IMG/VR virus record: IMGVR_UViG_3300012685_000184
Span: 1-42,321 of that record
Strand: one strand, 5' to 3'
From: a virus
DNA length: 42,321 nt
The notes beneath the pieces were generated by a model. That model had not been told where the DNA came from. It did no database searches and was given only the letters and a program-made list of their open reading frames with translations. Shown in pieces: positions 1 through 7,290 of the stretch. Numbering within the stretch: position 1 is the first letter of the stretch; each line of letters opens with the position of its first letter. The translations under genes and the position numbers were made by a program.

Positions 1-19
1 GTCCTTTCATCAGAAGTGA
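1..19 (+). CDS. 3' end of small gene that begins at 42209
   Basis: These bases are the tail of the gene open at the right edge of the window. Its last codon begins with the final two bases of the window and is completed by base 1, giving Glu, and then Ser-Phe-His-Gln-Lys-stop with TGA at 17-19. The TGA overlaps the GTG start of the next gene at 16 (GTGA), the same junction style seen at 573 and 755. Joined, the protein would have 43 residues. Function unknown. Confidence 0.7.
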
Positions 20-576
20 AGTTCCTGCTCCAACGTGTTGAAGAGGATGCAAGAGGTACGCGATGTCTGACGATGGCAGAAGTTACGCTCTGTTTGAAAG
101 CATTGAAATTACTAGCCGAGAGCGCCGCACCTGCGGCGCCTAGATGTACCTGCCTTGAACGCGCTGATGGAATTGGACCGATGAATGATGTACACGACTC
201 TCAATGTCCCGCCGCACGCTCCAGCGAAAAGGATGCGCCCGCGAGAAAAGTATTGCCAGATACCGATGCAATGCTTTCTGTGAGAGTGGAATATGCCCCT
301 GGCACAGAAGTGGCTCAGGTTTGTTTCACGGATTCAGATGGCTATGAACAACGGCATTGGGTATCGCAGGAAGCCTTATCCACCGATGCAATCAGGAGAG
401 AGGCGCTGTGGCTGCGAGAAGCGCTAGAACAGATTGCAAATTTATTCTCCGTGGGTATAGCAGATTCAGTGCACGGGCCTGAGAATGTGCGTCAGCAGAC
501 TATGAAGTGCTGGCAGATAGCGCGTGCCGCTCTCGCCGCCTCGCCAGCGGGCAGAGCAGAGCAGGAGCCGAAGTGA
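16..576 (+). CDS. hypothetical early phage protein, 186 aa
   Basis: No family recognised. The GTG at 16 is chosen because it overlaps the stop of the preceding gene (GTGA), as for the two following genes; ATG at 73 in the same frame is the alternative and would remove 19 residues. The N-terminal third is Ala/Cys-rich and probably poorly ordered. The C-terminal half holds a predicted helical stretch around residues 125-175 (ALWLREALEQIANLF near its start). The protein sits at the end of the early operon with other small soluble proteins, so an accessory early role is inferred from position only. Confidence 0.6.
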   Translation: MKFLLQRVEEDARGTRCLTMAEVTLCLKALKLLAESAAPAAPRCTCLERADGIGPMNDVHDSQCPAARSSEKDAPARKVLPDTDAMLSVRVEYAPGTEVAQVCFTDSDGYEQRHWVSQEALSTDAIRREALWLREALEQIANLFSVGIADSVHGPENVRQQTMKCWQIARAALAASPAGRAEQEPK

Positions 577-758
577 AACAACTGTTCATAGATTATCTTG
601 GCTGGCGTATCCACGAAAGCGCCAAAAATGGTTATTTAGCCTGGAACTTGAGGCGCGGATGGGAAAGTCCGCATCTATATGGCATCACACAAGCCGAGTT
701 GAAACGGAAGATTCGAGCAAAGGCAGGCAGTGCCAGCGAGAAGGGAAGTGGAAAGTGA
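573..758 (+). CDS. small hypothetical early protein, 61 aa
   Basis: Starts with GTG overlapping the previous stop in GTGA and ends by overlapping the next GTG at 755, so it is translationally coupled on both sides. An in-frame ATG at 507 lies deep inside the upstream gene and is less likely. The peptide has a Trp/Tyr-rich N-terminal half (DYLGWRIHESAKNGYLAW) and a basic C-terminal tail, as in small DNA-binding or regulatory phage peptides, but no motif identifies a function. Confidence 0.55.
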   Translation: MKQLFIDYLGWRIHESAKNGYLAWNLRRGWESPHLYGITQAELKRKIRAKAGSASEKGSGK

Positions 759-910
759 GCGACCGTAAACATAAATATGAAGTAGCGGGATGCTTTTTTG
801 TTGCGATGCTTTGCATGACAGGCTCAAACATTTGGCAGAAGTTGATTTCTGCGACCTTCGTTGCGATTGTCTTCTGGCTGATAACGATGCCCAAGGAGCA
901 TCGGCCATGA
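755..910 (+). CDS. small membrane protein, 51 aa
   Basis: GTG start overlapping the previous TGA. After a short polar N-terminus (SDRKHKYE) the sequence carries two hydrophobic segments, roughly residues 10-22 and 31-43 (SATFVAIVFWLITM), ending in a polar tail. It looks like a small inner-membrane protein with one or two helices. Position inside the early operon argues against a holin; superinfection exclusion or host modulation is possible but unproven. The stop overlaps the ATG of the next gene. Confidence 0.5.
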   Translation: MSDRKHKYEVAGCFFVAMLCMTGSNIWQKLISATFVAIVFWLITMPKEHRP

Positions 911-1194
911 GCACCGGCAAAGAACTTGCACGGGAAGCCATCGAACAGGCTTGCAAGGAGATTTGTGCCAAAGCTGGAACAATTACAGCGTGGCCACCGA
1001 ATTTCGGTGAAGTGATGCTTGAGCATGTGGCCCGCTACGGAGCACAGCAGCGTCTGGAAGAAGCGGAGTGGTGGACACGCTACGATAAGGACGACAAAGA
1101 ATGGCAGGCGCTTGCAAAACAGCGCGTCTCTAAACTGGAGCGTGAAGCCGAGAGCTTAGGCGCAACCAGCGCCGCGAAGGATGGTGAGAAATGA
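907..1194 (+). CDS. hypothetical early protein, 95 aa, helical
   Basis: Starts at ATG 907, overlapping the preceding TGA as ATGA. The chain is soluble and mostly helical: an N-terminal helix (KELAREAIEQACKEICAKAG), a central Trp-rich part (LEEAEWWTRYDKDDKEW) and a charged C-terminal helix with coiled-coil character. The end overlaps the next gene by 4 bp. No catalytic motif is visible and I do not recognise a family. Confidence 0.6.
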   Translation: MSTGKELAREAIEQACKEICAKAGTITAWPPNFGEVMLEHVARYGAQQRLEEAEWWTRYDKDDKEWQALAKQRVSKLEREAESLGATSAAKDGEK

Positions 1195-1499
1195 GTTCCC
1201 ATTTTAGGCGTCACGCGCCAGAAACAAAGCGCGCGAACTTTTCACGTATTGGTGAAGGCCGTGCGCGAGTGAAGCTTGAAGCCGAGGTCTGTACTTTCTG
1301 CTCGATGAAGAGTGTCACACGCTGCGAGTTCCCAAGTTGCAACCTTCCGCTATGCGGAAAGCATCGCGTCCGGAAAGCTGGCGGAAATCTTTGTGATCAA
1401 CACAAAACGGCAGTTTTGAATCAGTTTGTTGCGATACCCAATCTTCATTTCGGCGACTGCGGAATAGCGTGGCCACACATCGAAAAACTTCGCACTTGA
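1191..1499 (+). CDS. Cys/His-rich zinc-binding protein, 102 aa
   Basis: The chain carries a dense set of metal ligands: CTFC near residue 35, then a CEFPSCNLPLCGKHR stretch near residue 46 and CDQHK near residue 70. This arrangement resembles a B-box or treble-clef zinc finger that binds two zinc ions. The N-terminus is basic (RRHAPETKRANFSR), compatible with nucleic-acid binding. It is the last gene of the early run before an 88-bp gap. Function unknown; zinc binding is inferred from the ligand spacing. Confidence 0.6.
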   Translation: MSSHFRRHAPETKRANFSRIGEGRARVKLEAEVCTFCSMKSVTRCEFPSCNLPLCGKHRVRKAGGNLCDQHKTAVLNQFVAIPNLHFGDCGIAWPHIEKLRT

Positions 1500-1587
1500 C
1501 GTAACGCCGCCATTGCATGTAACTTCCGAACTCATCAGGTCGCAACCCTATATGGGAACTCAGTGCGTCAACTGAGGAAAATTCTGA
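1500..1587 (+). promoter_or_regulatory. intergenic gap between early and adhesion genes; weak promoter candidate
   Basis: This is the only noncoding gap between the early operon and the first structural gene, so a middle or late promoter here would make sense. TTGACG at 1496-1501 matches a -35 box, but at normal spacing only poor -10 candidates (GTAACT, TAACTT) follow. GAGGA at about 1574-1578 could serve as ribosome-binding site for ATG 1588. The promoter call is tentative. Confidence 0.2.
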
Positions 1588-1863
1588 ATGCCCTTGGTGT
1601 CGCTCAGTTCGACGATCCCGCTTTATGATGCGAACGGAGAATTCCTTGGGCACATTCACTTCAATGAAGCAAGAAGACTCGATAGCGTCGGCGATCTCAC
1701 GCTTCGCGAAAAAGGAACAGGCCGCCGGCGTCGCGTCACTTCCGCAAAACTTCATCCCCGGGTAAAACTCGATTGGATGAGAATCCCGTCGGGCGGTTTC
1801 ATCGTTTTGCAGCTTATCAACAAAGCCGAATTCGAAAATCGAAGGAGAAAATCTCGTGAATAG
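1588..1863 (+). CDS. hypothetical protein upstream of the fibre module, 91 aa
   Basis: ATG 1588 follows a GAGGA ribosome-binding site. The N-terminal part (TIPLYDANGEFLGHIHFNEA) looks like a short beta-rich segment; the rest is strongly basic, with an RRRRV run near residue 47 and a charged RRRKSRE end. It overlaps the following fibre-domain gene by 8 bp, so it is probably co-translated with it. No family recognised; a small regulator or a structural accessory protein are both possible. Confidence 0.5.
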   Translation: MPLVSLSSTIPLYDANGEFLGHIHFNEARRLDSVGDLTLREKGTGRRRRVTSAKLHPRVKLDWMRIPSGGFIVLQLINKAEFENRRRKSRE

Positions 1864-2446
1864 ATTCTATAGGAACACTCGCCTTGAGAAGCATGCACCC
1901 CTTGGCGCACCCCCGAATCCTGGCGGTTCGACTCCCATCACGGGAAACACGTTGCAATCCGGAACCGCCGGATCTCTCGCTGTCACACCGCAAAACGCGC
2001 AAGGCTTGCAAGGCGCTTTCGGACTTCAGTACGTCGATGTCACGCTATCCTCTGCGCAGATTCTCGCGCTATTCACGACCGCAGTAACGCTTGTTCCCGC
2101 ACCGGGGGTTGGATTCTTCATCAACCCGATTTTTGTCAAGATGACTTTCGTCGGCGGCGGCGTAGCATATCTCGACGGCGGCGGTGGGGCTGTCACTTTC
2201 GCTGTCGGCGGTTTGAGTGATGCTCTCGCATCGAACGCGATCTTTCTCGTGACCGTTTCTCCGAATCGTCGTACGCAAGTTCTTTCATGGGCTGCGGCCG
2301 CGATTGGAGTGGGCATCACCGGCACGGCGGCGAATCCGCCCACGGAAGACAATGCGGTATTCACGATCGGGAAAGCCACAGCAAACTTCACTGCTGGCAC
2401 CGGCACGATGCGGCTCACTGCGTATTATACGATTGAATCGTCGTAA
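1856..2446 (+). CDS. stand-alone fibre-tip domain protein, 196 aa
   Basis: From about residue 58 to the end this protein matches the last 135 or so residues of the tail fibre at 19250-20608. Shared blocks include LVPAPGVGF, GGGVAY, FLVTVSPN followed by two basic residues, NPPT followed by an acidic pair and N, and FTAGTGT (FAAGTGT in the fibre). The N-terminal 55 residues are unrelated and Gly/Pro/Thr-rich. It is therefore a separately encoded copy of a trimerising or receptor-binding tip. GTG 1856 overlaps the end of the preceding gene. It heads a cluster of virion-surface proteins. The structural role is inferred; the paralogy is seen directly. Confidence 0.65.
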   Translation: MNRFYRNTRLEKHAPLGAPPNPGGSTPITGNTLQSGTAGSLAVTPQNAQGLQGAFGLQYVDVTLSSAQILALFTTAVTLVPAPGVGFFINPIFVKMTFVGGGVAYLDGGGGAVTFAVGGLSDALASNAIFLVTVSPNRRTQVLSWAAAAIGVGITGTAANPPTEDNAVFTIGKATANFTAGTGTMRLTAYYTIESS

Positions 2447-2517
2447 AGAGATTTTCGCTCTAAATCGGCGCATGGGTCTTGGACAGGATTTTTGCGCCAG
2501 TTCTCCGGAGAAAAAAC

Positions 2518-3210
2518 ATGCCGAATTACGCTGTGCAATCGCCGACGAATCCCATGCGAGGGCTTCTGCGCGGAGACACCGGCTACTCTTTCGGCGCACT
2601 CACTCCCGCAACCATCGCCGCATCGCCTGGCGGTTTATCCCGCGCCGCCAGCGGTATCGTCACGCTTACCACGTCGGCACCGCATAATTTCGTGCCCGGG
2701 GAAACACTGACCGTCATCGATTCGGGCCCGGCAACGGGCGGTTTGATCGTTGCCGTCGGAGGGACACGCTTCGGCGGAAACTACTTAATTCAAGCCATTC
2801 CTTCGACGACTACAGCAACCCTTCTTCCTCTCGATGAAATTATTTTGCATCAACCAACAGACACTGGCGGCGGCGGGAGAGCGGTGTCAATCGCCGCAGA
2901 AGCTCCTGCAATTCTCACCGCCGGGAAAGCCTTCGGGCTTCAGACCGGCGATCAATCGCGACCGCGTGCAAGTATTTCGGTCGATGGAATCTTGCTCGCG
3001 GCGCCAGGTGTTTTCGAAGTCGACATTCAAGGGGCCGCGGTCGATGCGGACACCGAATATGCGACGGTAACGAATGGAGTCATCTCAGCGGTCGATGCCA
3101 CGAATTTCAACTTCCATTTCGATGGTGGATTAGTCGAATCAAATTTTATCCGGCTGTTCATCCGAGCTCGCGCGAACGCGGTCGGCTTCGTTGGCCGAAT
3201 CAGAGGATAA
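2518..3210 (+). CDS. putative tail/virion structural protein, 230 aa
   Basis: Start ATG 2518 is preceded by a GGAG ribosome-binding site 7 bases upstream; an in-frame start at 2479 has none. The protein is rich in Gly, Ala, Thr and beta-branched residues. One segment (SAPHNFVPGETLTVID, about residues 53-68) is typical of phage tail beta-sandwich domains that recur in tail and fibre proteins. The C-terminal 90 residues (beginning near RASISVDGILL) form another beta-rich unit. It lies 6 bp from the tailspike gene and probably forms part of the same adhesion apparatus. Specific role unknown. Confidence 0.55.
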   Translation: MPNYAVQSPTNPMRGLLRGDTGYSFGALTPATIAASPGGLSRAASGIVTLTTSAPHNFVPGETLTVIDSGPATGGLIVAVGGTRFGGNYLIQAIPSTTTATLLPLDEIILHQPTDTGGGGRAVSIAAEAPAILTAGKAFGLQTGDQSRPRASISVDGILLAAPGVFEVDIQGAAVDADTEYATVTNGVISAVDATNFNFHFDGGLVESNFIRLFIRARANAVGFVGRIRG

Positions 3211-3216
3211 CTTTCC

Positions 3217-5325
3217 ATGCCGAACAATTCCGATTCTCCGCCAAACACACAGGATTTCATCGTTTTACCAATTAAGCCGCCGAATCCCCCGGCAGGAACG
3301 ATTCGATTTTTTGCTACGGGCGGGGCATTGTCAGCCATCGATTCTGGAGGCAATTCAGCATTGAGCGGCGGCGTGACATCGGTTGCGACACTTGCTTCTG
3401 CTTTGCCCTGCGTCGCTGGTGTCACCGTCGTTCAGCTAAATGTCGCGCCTTTCACGATTTTCCGGTGCGTTGCGCCGCTCGACGGTGGAGCAAATTTCTT
3501 TGTTCCTGACAGCTATCCGAACAATGTCATTGATCCGATGGCTTATGGTTGCCGCTTCAATTCCCACATTTCGGCGATTCCCACGTTTACGAATGCAAGC
3601 AATGTCATCACCTGCGCAGACTGCAATTTTACAGGGCTAGATTATCTCGGTCGCCCGATTGCCCGCATCGGGCAGCAAGTCTTCGGCACGAACGCCACAA
3701 ACGACACATCGCAAGCCTCATCGACTGTAATCCTAGCGCAAACAACGATTCTCGCAATCGATAGCGCGACACAAATTCGAACGGTAGGGAATGCCACGGC
3801 TACGACATCCGCTTCGGGTTTTCTGGCATGGGGTGATCGCGACACTGCGCCAGCGGCATCCGTTCAAAGCGTTTCGAATGATCCAATGTTTGCCGCATGG
3901 ACAGCAGCGGCAACCAATTGCCTTCCTCTCGTGATGCCGGGCGGTATTGGCTGGTTTGAACAGCCCGAATGGAATACTTTTCCTGCCGTTGGAGGATGTG
4001 GAACAAGCAATTCTGTAACAAATACACGACGTGGTTTCTCCGTCCAAGGTCAAGGCCCGAACGAAACCATCGTGCTTATCGCTCCGAGCCTTGACCCGAC
4101 AAAATGTACGGGAGGACCAGCCGGGCACCAGATTGGATGTTATGCGTCTGGGCCAAACATGTATCTAAAAGGTTTCCAACTTCATGGACTTGGCAACAGC
4201 GCACCGGGAGCGGGATTTAATGGTAAAAGCTTGGTATTCCTTTCTGGCTTTTCTCCTGGGATCAACTTTCAAGTCGATAGCGTTTATATCTTTGGATTTG
4301 GAGCGAATCAAGGAAACGGGCAAATACAAGCGGGGTCACTTACAGGCCTAAACGTAGGTGATGGAATCAATCAAGGGATTTCGGGCGGAACGATTTCTAA
4401 TTCCATTGTAGAAGCAGCCGGCTCGGTAGGTGTTTACCTTCATCCCGGAGCTGGCGGTACGACGAACATTGGATTGGTTAATTTTTGGGTTGCTGTTTGC
4501 CGCACATGCCTCGTCATGGATAGCGGGGTGATTAGTTCCTCAAACGGATTGTACGGTTTCACGTTTGGTGCCGTTTCGGCGTACTCAGGTTCGGCGGTGG
4601 TCATTAGCGCCGGTGGCGCTGGCGCATCAGCGGTTATCTTCAATTCCGCAAATGACGCCATCCCTTATGCGACTACGGTAAGCGCGGGAGCGGCGCAATT
4701 AAACATCTGCCCGAATGCTGGCGGCGCGAATTGTGGAGCCAAAGTAAATCTTACCAATACGGAAATAATAAATACATCCGCTGGCAACAGCGGTATCTTT
4801 TATTCAAACGGTGCAGAACTTTCGATGTCCAATGTGTTTCTCCAGGCACCTTTTGGAATTGTGGGTAATGGTTCTGGCGGGAACTGTGTAGGCAATGGAG
4901 CTTGTAAGATTCACGATGCAGGCAACAATCGCTTCGTTTCGAGCAGCACTGTATACACCGATGTGGCGGGCACAACCGTAGATGGTTGGGGTGCGACTGC
5001 AGCAGGGAATCCCTATGGCACGCGAACCGCTTGCAACGTCAACAGTGTTTCCCCCGCCGCCTGCGGCTCCGCAATCACGGGATCGTTTGTCATCCCTACG
5101 ACGACGACGACTTATACCGTCAATACCACGGGCGTCACTGCGAATAGCAAGATTCTTCTGTTCCCGAGAACATATACCGGAGAATTGCCAGGAGCGCCGA
5201 CATGCGTCACTCCAGCGATTACGAGCGAGCCTACGATCTCGGCAAAAACGGGTGGTACGAGTTTCGTTGTGGCTTTGGCGTCTACCGCAGGCCAAACCTG
5301 TTGGGACTATTTGATTATGAATTGA
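3217..5325 (+). CDS. tailspike-like beta-helix protein, 702 aa
   Basis: Large Gly/Asn/Ser/Thr-rich protein with the low-charge repetitive character of right-handed parallel beta-helix (pectate-lyase-fold) tailspikes. Residues about 200-470 show repeated short strands and Asn/Gly turns, for example GISGGTISNSIVEAAGSVGV. The N-terminal 60 residues (Pro-rich, NSDSPPNTQDFIVLPIKPP) would be the virion-attachment segment, and the last 90 residues a Thr-rich C-terminal domain. Several Cys pairs such as CRTC are unusual for a spike. It probably binds and may hydrolyse a surface polysaccharide. No catalytic residues can be assigned by eye. Confidence 0.65.
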   Translation: MPNNSDSPPNTQDFIVLPIKPPNPPAGTIRFFATGGALSAIDSGGNSALSGGVTSVATLASALPCVAGVTVVQLNVAPFTIFRCVAPLDGGANFFVPDSYPNNVIDPMAYGCRFNSHISAIPTFTNASNVITCADCNFTGLDYLGRPIARIGQQVFGTNATNDTSQASSTVILAQTTILAIDSATQIRTVGNATATTSASGFLAWGDRDTAPAASVQSVSNDPMFAAWTAAATNCLPLVMPGGIGWFEQPEWNTFPAVGGCGTSNSVTNTRRGFSVQGQGPNETIVLIAPSLDPTKCTGGPAGHQIGCYASGPNMYLKGFQLHGLGNSAPGAGFNGKSLVFLSGFSPGINFQVDSVYIFGFGANQGNGQIQAGSLTGLNVGDGINQGISGGTISNSIVEAAGSVGVYLHPGAGGTTNIGLVNFWVAVCRTCLVMDSGVISSSNGLYGFTFGAVSAYSGSAVVISAGGAGASAVIFNSANDAIPYATTVSAGAAQLNICPNAGGANCGAKVNLTNTEIINTSAGNSGIFYSNGAELSMSNVFLQAPFGIVGNGSGGNCVGNGACKIHDAGNNRFVSSSTVYTDVAGTTVDGWGATAAGNPYGTRTACNVNSVSPAACGSAITGSFVIPTTTTTYTVNTTGVTANSKILLFPRTYTGELPGAPTCVTPAITSEPTISAKTGGTSFVVALASTAGQTCWDYLIMN

Positions 5326-5329
5326 ATCA

Positions 5330-5938
5330 ATGGAAGAGCTAGGGTTACTTCCGCGCGCCGAAAAAGATCAGGAGTATCTTACGACGCATGGAATCCAAAA
5401 GATTCCTAAGACGGGAATTTCGACGGTCACTCTTTCTGGGTATCTAACGAGTCCGCGGTGTTGGGCGAAAGAGATAGGGGAAGAACAGCATATCTTCCAT
5501 ATCCAAAATGATGAAAAAGAGATTATTATCTACGACGCGCATCCGGGCTCTGAAATCGAATGGGAATGTCACGGCTTTGCTCGCAAAACCGGAGATGCAA
5601 TCCGCACGGTGAAAATAGAAATTGGAAGCGATATCAATGGAGATGGCAAGGTGGAAAAATTCCGGATGTATGTGGCGAAAGGTTGTCCACACTGCGAAGC
5701 GGCACTTACGTTTCTAAAAAATAAAAATTTGTCCGTGGAAGTGATTGAGGTCGGTTTCGATCCAATCTTGCAAGCGGGGATGCGAGCGATGTCGAACAAT
5801 CAGGGCTTGCCTCTTCCCGTGACTGTCTCATTCGCCACTCAAGAGGTCATTATCGGAAATGATTCCGCCCAACTTGAGCGCATTGCCTCTGCTGCTCTTA
5901 GCAACGGTGCAAGCGCATCTAACCCTGCTGTTCAATAG
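5330..5938 (+). CDS. two-domain protein with C-terminal glutaredoxin-like domain
   Basis: The last 95 residues are glutaredoxin-like: strand FRMYVAK, active-site CPHC at residues 119-122, a following helix, then LPLPVTV with the likely cis-proline at 163, and IIGND near 175. This fold reduces disulfides or ribonucleotide reductase. The N-terminal 100 residues are unrelated and unrecognised, with an acidic DINGDGKVE stretch at 101-109 that resembles a calcium-binding loop. No clear ribosome-binding site precedes ATG 5330. The gene overlaps the next by 80 bp. A phage redox protein may support nucleotide synthesis or the disulfides of the secreted proteins nearby; the second idea is speculation. 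Confidence 0.7.
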   Translation: MEELGLLPRAEKDQEYLTTHGIQKIPKTGISTVTLSGYLTSPRCWAKEIGEEQHIFHIQNDEKEIIIYDAHPGSEIEWECHGFARKTGDAIRTVKIEIGSDINGDGKVEKFRMYVAKGCPHCEAALTFLKNKNLSVEVIEVGFDPILQAGMRAMSNNQGLPLPVTVSFATQEVIIGNDSAQLERIASAALSNGASASNPAVQ

Positions 5939-6182
5939 TGGAAAGATTTTTGATCGGCTCTTTTTCACTGCGCGCCTAAAAGAACTTCGAAGCTGTCCAA
6001 TGTGTCTCGGCTTTTGGACGGCCCTGATTCTCTCGATCGCTGCGGGGATCTATCATCCGATCGACATTCTAGCGATTGCTGGAATCGGGCATGTGATCTT
6101 TCTCGCGCGGGAAAAGTATCTCCCATGCGACAAGTGCAAGCTTCCGGATCCGATTCCGTTTCGAATATCGGGACATCCATGA
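5859..6182 (+). CDS. small membrane protein resembling DUF1360, 107 aa
   Basis: Residues 6-30 form a hydrophobic helix, then comes SCPMCLGFWTALILS (about 45-59), the hallmark Cys-Pro-x-Cys-x-Gly-Phe-Trp motif of the DUF1360 membrane family found in phages and bacilli, then a second helix (IDILAIAGIGHVIFL). A second Cys pair, CDKC, lies near the C-terminus. ATG 5859 is used because later starts would remove the first helix expected for the family, although this makes an 80-bp overlap with the preceding gene. Function of DUF1360 is unknown. It sits between a thiol-redox protein and a secreted protein. Confidence 0.6.
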   Translation: MIPPNLSALPLLLLATVQAHLTLLFNSGKIFDRLFFTARLKELRSCPMCLGFWTALILSIAAGIYHPIDILAIAGIGHVIFLAREKYLPCDKCKLPDPIPFRISGHP

Positions 6183-6943
6183 AAAACATTCTTCTTCTCG
6201 CGTTGATGTTTTGCGCTTCAAGCCTCAATGCTCAGGTAAATCCGTCCTTTGAAATCACTGCTTCACTTCCGCTTTCTGACGGTGCAGGCGGATTCTGGAA
6301 CTACGGACCGATCCCCGGATGGACGCTTTCCGGTGAAGGCGGACTATGGATGCCAGGGGCGAAGTATTTCCCGAGCGTTCCGGATGGGAAACTGATCGCG
6401 TGGCTCAACAAAGGTTCGATCTCGCAGGATTTAGGTGTTCCCCCGGGAGCGAACACAATTTATATGCTGACGGTTTCGATTGGACGCCGCACTGACCTCC
6501 TGGCAAATTCGTATACGATCTCGCTGAACAGCGGCGCGACCGTTTTGTGTGTGGCCAGCGGCAACAGCAGTATCATTCCGCCCGGAACATTCCAGCAGGA
6601 AAGCTGTACATTCACGAGCGATGCAAATCCGGCAGCGGGAAATCTATCTATCTCGATCATGAGCGTCGGCACGCAAATCGATCTTGACGCAGTGACGCTC
6701 ACGAAAGCGCCCGCAAAGCCGTTCGACTATGTATTGCCGGGCTTGGGTACGGTGACCTTTCCAATGCAAGCACCGCCAGTTTGCACGCCTGCGGACGGCG
6801 CATGCAGCATCGTAATTCAAGCATGTTTGCCCGACGGCGTAACCTGTCTCAACGGACTCGGGACCCTTTCGCTGGTAAAGACTTTCTCGCTTCCGACGCC
6901 GCAAGTTTTGACGGTGCCGGTTGCGGTCGCGACGAATCCGTGA
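6179..6943 (+). CDS. secreted DUF642-like carbohydrate-binding protein, 254 aa
   Basis: ATG 6179 overlaps the previous stop (ATGA) and opens a clear signal peptide: MKN, a hydrophobic core, and a probable cleavage after Ala18 (SLNA|QV). The mature part starts NPSFE and continues with IPGWTLSGE, PDGKLIAWLN, GSISQDLG and an IDLDAVTLTKA end. This is the signature order of the DUF642/galactose-binding-like fold found in secreted plant and bacterial wall proteins. The last 85 residues contain four Cys, including the pair in CTPADGAC. A phage-encoded exported protein of this type is uncommon. It is the last gene before a strong terminator. Confidence 0.6.
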   Translation: MKNILLLALMFCASSLNAQVNPSFEITASLPLSDGAGGFWNYGPIPGWTLSGEGGLWMPGAKYFPSVPDGKLIAWLNKGSISQDLGVPPGANTIYMLTVSIGRRTDLLANSYTISLNSGATVLCVASGNSSIIPPGTFQQESCTFTSDANPAAGNLSISIMSVGTQIDLDAVTLTKAPAKPFDYVLPGLGTVTFPMQAPPVCTPADGACSIVIQACLPDGVTCLNGLGTLSLVKTFSLPTPQVLTVPVAVATNP

Positions 6944-6968
6944 CAGAATTCCGGCATCAGGTAGAAAG

Positions 6969-6999
6969 ACTCTAAGAGCCATCTAACTTAGAGTTTTTT
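6969..6999 (+). terminator. Rho-independent terminator after the accessory cassette
   Basis: Perfect 8-bp stem ACTCTAAG (6969-6976) / CTTAGAGT (6987-6994) with a 10-base loop, followed by five more T (6995-6999). It separates the accessory cassette from the terminase genes. Because the terminase genes lie immediately downstream on the same strand, either a late promoter is nearby or read-through/antitermination operates here. Confidence 0.8.
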
Positions 7000-7008
7000 A
7001 CATCAGGT

Positions 7009-7290
7009 ATGGCGAAGGGCAAAAAAACAGGTGGGCGCAAGCCCGGTACGCCGAATAAAGTCGCTGACAGCATCAAAAGTTTGCTGAACAGCCTTCTTCC
7101 CGAAGATCGCCTCGCGAAAAATTGGAATTATTTTCTAAACCACAAAGACGACGCGTATCGATGGAAAGCGCACGAGTTGGCGAACGCGTATATGTTTGGG
7201 AAACCGGCAATGCCCATCATTGGCGCTGAAGACGCGCCGCCGGTGCATATCGACATCAGCGCCATCCCGCGGAAGCGCGAACGTGCCTAA
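7009..7290 (+). CDS. terS: putative small terminase subunit, 93 aa
   Basis: The N-terminus KGKKTGGRKPGTPNK is a basic leader common in phage packaging-associated proteins. Helical segments follow (VADSIKSLLNSLLPEDRLAKNW and the region around WKAHELANAYMFGK). It lies directly upstream of the large terminase and overlaps it by 8 bp, the usual place of the DNA-recognition subunit. At 93 residues it is short for a small terminase, so it may be a reduced version or only the DNA-binding part. Function rests mainly on position. Confidence 0.55.
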   Translation: MAKGKKTGGRKPGTPNKVADSIKSLLNSLLPEDRLAKNWNYFLNHKDDAYRWKAHELANAYMFGKPAMPIIGAEDAPPVHIDISAIPRKRERA

